A stretch of DNA of 14,752 bases from an uncultured Clostridium sp. (GTDB taxonomy: Bacteria; Bacillota; Clostridia; Lachnospirales; Lachnospiraceae). Positions 7,415 to 14,073 of this stretch are shown one piece after another (position 1 is the stretch's first letter; the number at the start of each line of letters is the position of its first letter). Below the pieces are notes generated by a model, which was given only the letters and a program-made list of their open reading frames with translations, did no database searches and was not told the origin of the DNA. A program made the position numbers and the translations under genes. Where the stretch lies: contig CAUCIO010000041.1 of the NCBI GenBank assembly GCA_958442925.1, positions 1 through 14,752 of the forward strand, written 5' to 3'.

Positions 7415-8293
7415 TTAATCTGTCAGCTTCGGATCCAGCGCGTCCCTGAGGCCGTCTCCTAAAAGGTTGAAGCAAAGAACCGTCAGGAAAATCGCAAGGC
7501 CTGGGAACAGGGTAATATGCCAGCTGGTGGCCATATAAGTTCTTCCGTTGCTGAGAAGAAGACCCCACTCCGGTGTCGGAGGCTGCGCGCCCATACCCAG
7601 GAAGCTTAAACTGGATGCCGTCAGAATGGAAGTTCCGATGGACATGGTGTACTGTACAATAATATTCGGAATTGCGCTGGGCAGAATGTGGCGGAACAGG
7701 ATCCTGGCGTCACTGGCGCCCAGATTCTTCGCTGCCTGCACAAACACATTTCCCTTGGTAGCCAGGGTAGTGCTTCGCACAAGCCTTGCAAAAGTAGGCG
7801 TGCTGAACACCGCCACAGCGATGACTACGTTTGTCATACCGCTTCCCAAGATAGCGATGATGGCGATTGCCAGGATAATGCCCGGGAATGCAAAGAGCGT
7901 ATCGCAGATTCTCATAATAATGGAGTCTAACAGTCCTCCGTAGTATCCGCCTAACAGTCCCAGAATAGTTCCGCAGACTGCCGCAATGCTGACGGAAAAC
8001 AGTCCCACGCTTAAAGAAATTCTGGTTCCGCAGATAATTCTGGAGAAGAGATCACGTCCAAATTCATCCGTTCCAAACCAGTGGGCTGCGCTGGGGCCCT
8101 GCATAATCGCTGTATAATCATATTCATTGATTCCATAAGGCGCTACCTGGTAGCTGACTACCGCCAGAACCGCCAGGGCAATGATAAAGCACATCGCTGC
8201 AATCGCTGTCTTCTGTTTCTTGAATTTTCTAACAAAATCTTTAAATGGCGTATTAATGTCCATTTTCTCGTTTAATACTTTTTCCTTCGCCAT
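7415..8293 (-). CDS. Peptide ABC transporter permease, OppC/DppC type
   Basis: A 292-residue inner-membrane permease. A short cytoplasmic N-terminus is followed by a hydrophobic segment at about 32-51 (TAIAAMCFIIALAVLAVVSY), then the extracytoplasmic segment with HWFGTDEFGRDLFSRII that marks OppC/DppC/GsiD permeases. Several further membrane segments follow, and the EAA-type loop that contacts the ATPases reads GASDARILFRHILPSAIPNI. The protein ends in DGLRDALDPKLTD, the standard terminus of this family. Length is normal. It lies 18 nt after the OppB-type gene and 28 nt before the OppD-type gene, so co-expression is nearly certain. It forms the heterodimeric channel with the OppB-type permease. 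Confidence 0.95.
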   Translation of the reverse strand: MAKEKVLNEKMDINTPFKDFVRKFKKQKTAIAAMCFIIALAVLAVVSYQVAPYGINEYDYTAIMQGPSAAHWFGTDEFGRDLFSRIICGTRISLSVGLFSVSIAAVCGTILGLLGGYYGGLLDSIIMRICDTLFAFPGIILAIAIIAILGSGMTNVVIAVAVFSTPTFARLVRSTTLATKGNVFVQAAKNLGASDARILFRHILPSAIPNIIVQYTMSIGTSILTASSLSFLGMGAQPPTPEWGLLLSNGRTYMATSWHITLFPGLAIFLTVLCFNLLGDGLRDALDPKLTD

Positions 8294-8311
8294 AACTGTT
8301 CCCCTTTCCCA

Positions 8312-9232
8312 TTAATTCAGCTTGATTTCCGGATTCAGCAGAGCATAGAGGATGTCCACCACCAGGTTAATCACCACAAAATGCAGGGAGAAAATCAGGA
8401 TCAGGGACTGGATGGAATTATAATCTCTGTAGTTTACGGATTCTACGAGAAGAGAGCCAAGTCCTGGGAATGCAAATACGGATTCTGTTACAACGGATCC
8501 GCCTAACAGGAAGCCAAACTGGAGTCCCACAACCGTCACAACAGAAATCATGGCGTTTCGGAAGGCGTGCTTCCAGATAACTGTTCTTTCTTTTAATCCC
8601 TTTGCTCTGGCCGTCCTGATATAATCCTCCTTCATAACCTCGATAATGGAGGAGCGTGTAAATCGTGCGATAATCGCTGCGATGCTGGTTCCCAGGGCAA
8701 TAGAGGGAAGGATAAAGCTTTTCCACGAATCCGCTCCTGTGGTTGGAAGCCATTTTAAATTAACAGAAAAGACCATAATGAGAAGGAAGCCGATCCAGAA
8801 AGACGGCATGGAAATTCCCGATATCGCCATAGTCATACCGGTATAATCCTGCCACTTCGATCTGTGTTTTCCTGACCAGACTCCTAAGAGCACTCCTACC
8901 ACCACGCTCCAGGCCAGACTGCCCAGAGTCAGTTTAACAGTATTCATATAGCGGAGACTCACCTCTGTGGCTACCGGACGTTTGGTGCGCAGAGACATTC
9001 CCAGATCGCCGTGGAACAGTCCTGTTACATAGTCCACGTACTGAGTTACTATGGGCTTATTTAATCCCAGTTCCTCTCTCACTACCTCCACATCCTCCAG
9101 AGTAGCCTGGGGACCGGCCACCAGACGGGCCGGATCGCCTGGTATCAGGCGGACAAAAAAGAAAACAAAGGTTGTAACAATAATCAGTGTCGGGATCACA
9201 CCGATGATGCGCTTAATGATGTATTTGAGCAT
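8312..9232 (-). CDS. Peptide ABC transporter permease, OppB/DppB type
   Basis: A 306-residue inner-membrane permease. It opens with MLKYIIKRIIGVIPTLI, the classic OppB/DppB/GsiC start with a first membrane helix, followed by FVRLIPGDPA. The EAA-type loop is at TARAKGLKERTVIWKHAFRN, and the end is the usual DILYALLNPEIKLN. Length is normal. It is the first permease gene of the operon. Its ribosome binding site (GGGAG about 9 nt upstream) is ordinary, but the 109-nt gap to the preceding binding-protein gene holds a stem-loop (9264-9312). That stem-loop may lower transporter expression relative to the binding protein, a common arrangement because binding proteins are needed in excess. Confidence 0.95.
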   Translation of the reverse strand: MLKYIIKRIIGVIPTLIIVTTFVFFFVRLIPGDPARLVAGPQATLEDVEVVREELGLNKPIVTQYVDYVTGLFHGDLGMSLRTKRPVATEVSLRYMNTVKLTLGSLAWSVVVGVLLGVWSGKHRSKWQDYTGMTMAISGISMPSFWIGFLLIMVFSVNLKWLPTTGADSWKSFILPSIALGTSIAAIIARFTRSSIIEVMKEDYIRTARAKGLKERTVIWKHAFRNAMISVVTVVGLQFGFLLGGSVVTESVFAFPGLGSLLVESVNYRDYNSIQSLILIFSLHFVVINLVVDILYALLNPEIKLN

Positions 9233-9263
9233 CCGCTCACTCTCCCTTCTCTCCTTAGTCTCA

Positions 9264-9312
9264 AAAATGGTTTGACAATCCTCTTACTGCTCTGAGGATG
9301 CCAAACCATTTT
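9264..9312 (-). promoter_or_regulatory. Intercistronic stem-loop between SBP1 and the OppB-type gene
   Basis: Outer arms 9264-9274 and 9302-9312 form 11 perfect pairs (AAAATGGTTTG/CAAACCATTTT). After a small internal bulge, a 6-bp inner stem (9278-9283 with 9294-9299) closes a 10-nt loop. In the - strand transcript it lies after the SBP1 stop codon and a run of nine A (9324-9332). The U tract at its 3' base is short and mostly inside the stem, so it looks like a leaky attenuator or an mRNA-stabilising structure rather than a full terminator. Confidence 0.6.
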
Positions 9313-9341
9313 CAGGCAAAGCCTTTTTTTTTACTCAGATC

Positions 9342-11063
9342 CTATTTTGCCATTCTTGCGTTTCTGATGTTCAGACAGTTGTCCGGGTACACCTTTACAT
9401 TCGCAATCTTGTTTGTGGTTGCCCATGTATTGTAATCATTTACCAGACATACCATCGGGCAGTCCTCCCAGAGAATATCCTGGGCCTGAGCGTAGAACTC
9501 AGCTCTCTTTGTCTCATCGGCTGTGCCAAGAGCATCGTAGAGAAGCTTATCTACTTCTTCGTTCTCATAGTAGCAGATATTGTAGCTCATCGGCGGCTCG
9601 GACTCAATGGCAACTAACGGACGGATACCCCAGTCAGCGTCTCCTGTGGAGGAAGACCAGCCGATGGTATACATCTCTACCTCTGCCTCCGGGCCTGGCT
9701 TGTCTACGTTCTCTACCTTGTCGTTTACAACTGCGCTCTCAAGAGCATTGATGTTCATGGTAATTCCTACCTGAGCCAGCTGCTGCTGAAGGAATTCGCC
9801 CTGCTTTAAGTTACCTGTGGTGCTGGCGCAGATTAAGGTAGTCTCAAATCCGTCTGGATATCCTGCTTCTGCTAACAGCTCTTTCGCTTTTTCCGGATCG
9901 TATGGATACGGATCATTTCCTTTGTAGTGCTGGGTAGCCGGTCCGATAATGGAGGAGGCTGCTGAGGAAAGGCCGTTCTTTACAACTGCAATATAAGCGT
10001 CTTTATTAATCGCATAGTTCACTGCCTGGCGGACTCTCTTATCGTTAAACGGAGCTTTCTGATTGTTCATGAACAGGTAGCGGACTACCATACCTTCTTC
10101 TGCTCCTACGTAAATATTTGTGTCCCCTGCCAGAGCCTGCATGCTCTCTGTAGGAACCGGCCAGATGAAATCTGCGTCTCCAGACTGAAGCATCGCTACT
10201 CGTGTGGCGTTCTCTGCTACCGGGCGGAATGTTACGCTCTTAAAGCCTGCGTCCGGCTCTGCTAAAGCTGTGCCGCCGCAAATTTCTGCATCGTAGCCCC
10301 ACCAGTCTTTATTCAGAGTAACTGTAGCGTGATCTCCTGCAATCCACTCTTTAAATATGTACTGTCCTGTTCCCACCGGATTCTCAGCGCAGGCGTCATT
10401 GCCCTGTGCGATTACCTGCGGGCTCATCAGCACGCATGCCGGGTGAGCCAGAGTGGAGATAAAAGCTCCGAAGGACTGGGAAAGCTTAACCTTCACGGTG
10501 TACTCGTCTACAATCTCTGTGGAATCGATTACATTACACAGAAGAGTGGTTCTCTTAAGTCCCAGCTCCTTGTCAGCCCAGCGATCCAGGTTGGCCTTGG
10601 CCGCTTCTGCATTAAACGGTGTGCCGTCTGTAAAGGAGATTCCCTGTCTTAAATGGATCACATACTCTGTGGCGTCTTCATTAGCCTCATACTCTGTCGC
10701 CAGCATCGGGATAATCTTCATCTCGTCGTCAAAGCCGAACAGTCCGTCCATCATCATCCTCTGAATGCCGCCGGATAAGGTATCGCTGGTGTCCATAGGA
10801 TCCATGGTAGTAAAGTCTACTAACATGGCTCCCACCACATCCGTCTCCTGAGATACGGATTCGCCTGCCGCTACAGTCACCTCTGTGGCCGATACAGGAA
10901 CCTCTGCCTGAGCGCCTGCGTTCTCTCCTCCCGGAGCCTGGCTTTCGCCTGTCTGTCCTGCAGTTTCCTTGCCGGAATCACCGGAGCCGCCGCAGCCAGC
11001 CATGGACAGAGCCATTACTCCAGCCATAGCGAGAGCCAGCAGCCTTTTTGCTCTCAATTTCAT
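9342..11063 (-). CDS. Peptide-binding lipoprotein, family 5 SBP, GsiB-like (SBP1)
   Basis: A 573-residue extracytoplasmic binding protein. I chose the ATG at 11061-11063 because GGGAGG lies 7 nt upstream; a GTG 24 nt earlier would place that site inside the gene. A lipoprotein signal (MKLRAKRLLALAMAGVMALS) ends in lipobox M-A-G-C with Cys24, followed by a Gly/Ser/Glu/Gln/Ala-rich linker to about residue 60. The body is family 5. Several stretches resemble E. coli GsiB, the glutathione-binding protein: LRQGISFTDGTPFNAEAAKANLDR, PVGTGQY, FRPVAENATRVAMLQ, KAPFNDKRVRQAVNYAIN and GWSSSTGDADW. The protein shares roughly three quarters of its residues with the gene just upstream (by eye). It has its own strong candidate promoter and precedes the permease gene by 109 nt. 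Family is firm; a gamma-glutamyl or muropeptide ligand is inference. Confidence 0.93.
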   Translation of the reverse strand: MKLRAKRLLALAMAGVMALSMAGCGGSGDSGKETAGQTGESQAPGGENAGAQAEVPVSATEVTVAAGESVSQETDVVGAMLVDFTTMDPMDTSDTLSGGIQRMMMDGLFGFDDEMKIIPMLATEYEANEDATEYVIHLRQGISFTDGTPFNAEAAKANLDRWADKELGLKRTTLLCNVIDSTEIVDEYTVKVKLSQSFGAFISTLAHPACVLMSPQVIAQGNDACAENPVGTGQYIFKEWIAGDHATVTLNKDWWGYDAEICGGTALAEPDAGFKSVTFRPVAENATRVAMLQSGDADFIWPVPTESMQALAGDTNIYVGAEEGMVVRYLFMNNQKAPFNDKRVRQAVNYAINKDAYIAVVKNGLSSAASSIIGPATQHYKGNDPYPYDPEKAKELLAEAGYPDGFETTLICASTTGNLKQGEFLQQQLAQVGITMNINALESAVVNDKVENVDKPGPEAEVEMYTIGWSSSTGDADWGIRPLVAIESEPPMSYNICYYENEEVDKLLYDALGTADETKRAEFYAQAQDILWEDCPMVCLVNDYNTWATTNKIANVKVYPDNCLNIRNARMAK

Positions 11064-11070
11064 AGTTTTT

Positions 11071-11076
11071 CCTCCC
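11071..11076 (-). promoter_or_regulatory. Ribosome binding site deciding the SBP1 start
   Basis: GGGAGG on the - strand, 7 nt before ATG 11061-11063. It supports that ATG over the upstream in-frame GTG at 11085-11087. The segment around it (AGAAAGGGAGGAAAAA) is shared with the upstream paralogue. Confidence 0.8.
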
Positions 11077-11137
11077 TTTCTTTTCACAGCGCTTTCCTCC
11101 TGGACTTTCTCACTGTAAATTTCTGAATTTTTAATTT

Positions 11138-11166
11138 ATTATCCCATAAACCGGCTGTTATGTCAA
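11138..11166 (-). promoter_or_regulatory. Near-consensus sigma-A promoter for SBP1
   Basis: TTGACA (11161-11166, perfect) and GATAAT (11138-11143, 5 of 6) are spaced by 17 nt on the - strand. The leader would be about 70 nt. The sequence upstream of the -35 box is very AT-rich, as in UP elements. This promoter would let SBP1 and the downstream operon be transcribed independently of SBP2. Confidence 0.8.
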
Positions 11167-11177
11167 CATTTCATGTT
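11165..11177. promoter_or_regulatory. Small palindrome overlapping the SBP1 -35 box
   Basis: AACAT-TTC-ATGTT, an inverted repeat with 5-bp arms around 3 nt, overlaps the -35 hexamer by two bases. It could be an operator, but a palindrome this short can arise by chance in AT-rich DNA. Confidence 0.3.
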
Positions 11178-11259
11178 ATAAAATCTCTATTTTCTTTTTA
11201 GCCTGTAATTATTAAATATAACTGTTAATTTGTTAATTTTTAGACATTTTCCCCTCTTC

Positions 11260-12987
11260 CTACGGATTCATCCTTGCATTTCTGATATTAAGCCCTCCAT
11301 CCGGGTAGATCTTTACGTTAGCCACGTCTGCTGCAGAAGCCCATGTGTTATAGTCATTGGCAAAAAATACCACTGGACACTCCTCCCAGATAATATCCTG
11401 GGCCTTGGCATAAAGCTCTGCCCGCTTCTCTTCATCTGCTGTCTCAAGCGCTGCGTACAGGAAGCCGTCCATCTCCTCATTCTCAAAATAGCTGATATTA
11501 TAGCTCTTCGGCGGCTCTGATTCCATGGCAAGCACTGGGCGGATGCCCCAGTCCGCATCACCTGTAGAGGAAGACCATCCGCTCATGTACATCTCTACCT
11601 CTGCCTCGGAACCTGGGCCTTCTGCGCTCTCTACCTTCTCACTGACAATCGCTTTTTCCATAGAATTAATATTGATTGTAATTCCTGCCTGAGCCAGCTG
11701 CTGCTGAATAAATTCGCACTGTTTTAAATCGCTGGTGGTTGTGGTACAGATTAATGTAGTCTCAAATCCATCCGGATAGCCTGCGTCTGCCAGAAGCTTC
11801 TTTGCCTTCTCTAAATCATAGGGATATGGATCATTTCCCTTATAGTGCTGGGTAGCTGGTCCTAAAATAGAAGTAGCCTTGGAAGCCAGGCCATTTTTTA
11901 CAACGGCAATGTAAGCGTCTTTATCAATGGCGTAGTTCATAGCCTGACGGACTCTCACATCATTAAACGGAGCCTTCTGAGTATTCATAAACATATATCT
12001 TACTACAATTCCCTCATCTGCCCCTACATACACGTTTTCGTCTGCCGCAAGAGTTTCCATGCTCTCTGTAGGAACCGGCCAGATAAAGTCTGCCTCGCCT
12101 GCCTGAAGCATCGCTACGCGGGAAGCATTCTCCCCAACCGGGCGGAAAGTAATGCTCTTAAAACCTGCGTCCGGCTCTGCCAGAGCTGTTCCTCCGCAGA
12201 TTTCCTTATCATATCCCCACCAGTTTTTATTCAGAGTGATGGTTGTGTGATCTCCTGCTATCCACTCTTTGAAAATATACTGTCCTGTTCCTACCGGGCG
12301 GGAAGCGCAGGCCTCTTTTCCCTCTGCTATAACCTGAGGACTCATAATGACGCAGGCTGGATGGGACAGGGTGGCAATAAATGCGCCAAACGGCTCTGTT
12401 AAGGTTACTTTCACCGTATACTCATCTACCACCTCCGCAGATTTCAGCACATTGCAGAGAAGAGTGGTTCTTTTAAGTCCCAGTTCTTTGTCGCCCCAGC
12501 GGTCTAAATTGGCCTTGGCTGCCTCTGCGTTAAACGGTGTTCCATCGGAAAATGCAACTCCCTGCCTTAAATGAATCACATACTCTGTGGCATCCTCGTT
12601 GGCCTCATAGGACTCTGCCAGAAGAGGAATAATATTCATTTCATCGTCAAAGCCGAAAAGACCGTCCATCATCAGCCTCTGCACGCCGCCTGACAGGGTA
12701 TCACTGGTATCCATAGGATCCATGGTCATAAAATCAACCGGCATAGCCGCCGTCACGTCAGTCTCCTGGGATACGGAGGCTCCCTCTGGTACTGACGGCT
12801 CCGTCTCTGACACAGGAAGAGCCGGGCTTTCCTGACTTTGTGTATCCGTTTCCGCTCCTGCCTTCTGGCTTTCTGTCTGAGTCTGAGATTCTCCTGAGCC
12901 TCCTGTCTCTGATGAGTCGCAGGCTGTCATAAACAATGCCATCGCCCCGGCTGCAGCTGCCAAACGCATCCTTGTTCTCCATCTCAT
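11260..12987 (-). CDS. Peptide-binding lipoprotein, family 5 SBP, GsiB-like (SBP2)
   Basis: A 575-residue paralogue of SBP1 and the first gene of the - strand cluster. The start at 12985-12987 has GGGAGGA at normal distance. The signal peptide (MRWRTRMRLAAAAGAMALF) ends in lipobox M-T-A-C with Cys23. A Ser/Glu/Gln/Thr-rich linker follows and differs strongly from that of SBP1, while the binding domain is nearly collinear with it (for example DPMDTSDTLSGG, ANLDRW, KEWIAGDH and NARM at the C-terminus). Substitutions are scattered, with some in segments near the likely ligand cleft (ICTTTTSDLKQCEF against ICASTTGNLKQGEF; VVFFANDYNTW against MVCLVNDYNTW). This suggests divergence in ligand range after duplication. 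I see no hairpin plus T-run after the stop, so read-through into SBP1 is possible. Both binding proteins probably share the single permease/ATPase set. Confidence 0.93.
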   Translation of the reverse strand: MRWRTRMRLAAAAGAMALFMTACDSSETGGSGESQTQTESQKAGAETDTQSQESPALPVSETEPSVPEGASVSQETDVTAAMPVDFMTMDPMDTSDTLSGGVQRLMMDGLFGFDDEMNIIPLLAESYEANEDATEYVIHLRQGVAFSDGTPFNAEAAKANLDRWGDKELGLKRTTLLCNVLKSAEVVDEYTVKVTLTEPFGAFIATLSHPACVIMSPQVIAEGKEACASRPVGTGQYIFKEWIAGDHTTITLNKNWWGYDKEICGGTALAEPDAGFKSITFRPVGENASRVAMLQAGEADFIWPVPTESMETLAADENVYVGADEGIVVRYMFMNTQKAPFNDVRVRQAMNYAIDKDAYIAVVKNGLASKATSILGPATQHYKGNDPYPYDLEKAKKLLADAGYPDGFETTLICTTTTSDLKQCEFIQQQLAQAGITININSMEKAIVSEKVESAEGPGSEAEVEMYMSGWSSSTGDADWGIRPVLAMESEPPKSYNISYFENEEMDGFLYAALETADEEKRAELYAKAQDIIWEECPVVFFANDYNTWASAADVANVKIYPDGGLNIRNARMNP

Positions 12988-13080
12988 GCTTTTTCCTCCC
13001 TTTCTTCTGATAACGTCCTGAATATTTCATTATGTTATCAATACAACGCTTTAATTTGCTACTTTTCAATATTTTCGTCT

Positions 13081-13109
13081 ATTATTGCATATTTGTATGT
13101 TCATTGCAA
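13081..13109 (-). promoter_or_regulatory. Candidate promoter for SBP2
   Basis: On the - strand, TTGCAA (13104-13109) and AATAAT (13081-13086) are spaced by 17 nt, giving a leader of about 90 nt. The matches are moderate (4 and 5 of 6). The region is AT-rich and other placements are possible. Confidence 0.35.
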
Positions 13110-13111
13110 TA
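13083..13111. repeat. Inverted repeat TATTGCA-N15-TGCAATA in the divergent control region
   Basis: Two perfect 7-bp half-sites (13083-13089 and 13105-13111) face each other with centres 22 bp apart, two helical turns. They overlap both boxes of the candidate SBP2 promoter and lie about 50 bp upstream of the C26 gene promoter. The spacing suits a dimeric regulator; no regulator gene is adjacent. Confidence 0.4.
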
Positions 13112-13156
13112 TTTTTTTAATTTATTTTCATTTATTATCCGTTTTCATTTTTTTCT

Positions 13157-13184
13157 GTGACATTACTTCATTTAGTGATATAAT
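13157..13184 (+). promoter_or_regulatory. Sigma-A promoter for the C26 hydrolase gene
   Basis: GTGACA (13157-13162, 5 of 6) and TATAAT (13179-13184, perfect) are spaced by 16 nt. The start codon at 13231 would have a leader of about 40 nt. Confidence 0.7.
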
Positions 13185-13215
13185 TGGAATATCTTATATA
13201 CTATATCTAGCTTTT

Positions 13216-13222
13216 AAGGGGG
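13216..13222 (+). promoter_or_regulatory. Ribosome binding site deciding the C26 start
   Basis: AAGGGGG lies 8 nt before the ATG at 13231. It excludes the upstream extension of the reading frame, which would run through the promoter region. Confidence 0.8.
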
Positions 13223-13230
13223 TTTTACCT

Positions 13231-13947
13231 ATGAAGAAAAAGCCGCTTATCGGAATTATCACGATTATAGATGCTCAGGCAGTCCCCAGAGTATCTGTCA
13301 ATATCAATTATCAGAATGCTGTCATCCAGGCAGGAGGCATCCCTGTTCTGCTGCCTGTCACACGGGAGGAAGAGCTGTTAGAAAGCTATGCAGATATGTG
13401 CGATGGGTTCCTGTTCAGCGGCGGACAGGATATTTCTCCCTGTCGGTATAACGAACTGCCCAGCCGTCTCACCGGCCCCAGCAGTCTGCTGTTAGACGAC
13501 TATCAGCTGAATCTGATGAAGCTGGTACTGGACTCCAGAAAACCGTTTATCGCCATCTGCCGCGGCATCCAGGTTCTCAATGTCGCCTGCGGAGGCACTC
13601 TCTACCAGGATTTAACTGAATTTTCTCCCACAGTTTCCAAACATATGCAGGAAACGGATCGAGGCGATGTGAGCCATCCTGTCACTATTCAGGAGGGAAC
13701 CCGCCTTTACAGCCTGTTTGGCCAGCGAATCTGGACCAACAGTTACCATCACCAGGCCTTAAAGCATGTTCCAGGCTCTCTCAAGGTAGTCGCACACTCT
13801 GACGATGGCGTAGTGGAAGCTGTAGAGGTAAGGGATTATCCCTTTGGAATCGGACTGCAGTGGCATCCGGAAGCCATGCTGGCTTCTGATGACGCCATGC
13901 TTCCTCTGTTTAAATCCTTTATTCAGGAGGCTGAAAGCAGGCAGTAA
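13231..13947 (+). CDS. Peptidase C26 / gamma-glutamyl hydrolase-type class-I glutamine amidotransferase-like protein (PuuD-like)
   Basis: A 238-residue cytoplasmic hydrolase of the fold that includes E. coli PuuD (gamma-glutamyl-GABA hydrolase). It begins KKKPLIGIITI. The nucleophile elbow AICRGIQVLNV carries Cys110, and the catalytic His and Glu are H212 and E214 in LQWHPEA. FSGGQDISP near residue 63 is the usual family oxyanion-region motif. Members cleave gamma-glutamyl amide bonds. The reading frame extends upstream to 13093, but the ribosome binding site and the family N-terminus support the ATG at 13231. The gene is divergent from the transporter operon across a 243-nt control region, which suggests shared regulation. 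It is a single-gene unit with its own promoter and terminator. The physiological substrate is unknown; gamma-glutamyl peptides or gamma-D-Glu bonds of cell-wall peptides fit the neighbours, and gamma-Glu-GABA is the alternative. Confidence 0.9.
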   Translation: MKKKPLIGIITIIDAQAVPRVSVNINYQNAVIQAGGIPVLLPVTREEELLESYADMCDGFLFSGGQDISPCRYNELPSRLTGPSSLLLDDYQLNLMKLVLDSRKPFIAICRGIQVLNVACGGTLYQDLTEFSPTVSKHMQETDRGDVSHPVTIQEGTRLYSLFGQRIWTNSYHHQALKHVPGSLKVVAHSDDGVVEAVEVRDYPFGIGLQWHPEAMLASDDAMLPLFKSFIQEAESRQ

Positions 13948-13962
13948 AATAATACAGCATAT

Positions 13963-14027
13963 AAAAAGAGAGGACTGTTTTCCCTGGCTTTCCATCTATC
14001 TGCCTTAGGATACATCCTCTCTTTTTT
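13963..14027. terminator. Bidirectional terminator between the C26 gene and the S58 gene
   Basis: Arms 13963-13974 (AAAAAGAGAGGA) and 14015-14026 (TCCTCTCTTTTT) form 12 perfect pairs around a 40-nt loop. The loop can fold further through GGC/GCC and CCT/AGG pairing. A T-run follows on the + strand, and TTTTTATA follows on the - strand. It lies 15 nt after the C26 stop and about 45 nt past the end of the opposite S58 gene. Confidence 0.75.
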
Positions 14028-14073
14028 AAGCCTGTTTCAATTTTGAGCTCGTGTCAGACAATTTCCTCAGATT

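Noticed and set aside
9314..9332. AGGC-AAA-GCCT followed by nine T on the + strand, a terminator look-alike
   Set aside because: The stem is only 4 bp and no + strand gene is upstream; on the - strand it is simply an A-run after the SBP1 stop.
11064..11087. GTG start eight codons upstream for SBP1
   Set aside because: The ribosome binding site GGGAGG lies inside this extension and is well placed for the ATG at 11061-11063, which gives a normal lipoprotein signal.
11224..11240. Tandem GTTAATTT octamers
   Set aside because: Only two copies in very AT-rich intergenic DNA; too little to call a functional repeat.
9342..12987. SBP duplication as an assembly artefact
   Set aside because: Differences are spread over the whole length, and the signal, linker and upstream regions differ, so these are two real genes.
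13093..13230. N-terminal extension of the C26 gene rich in Phe/Ile/Tyr, resembling a membrane segment
   Set aside because: It is the translated AT-rich promoter region; TATAAT at 13179-13184 and AAGGGGG before ATG 13231 show that the gene starts later, matching the family N-terminus.
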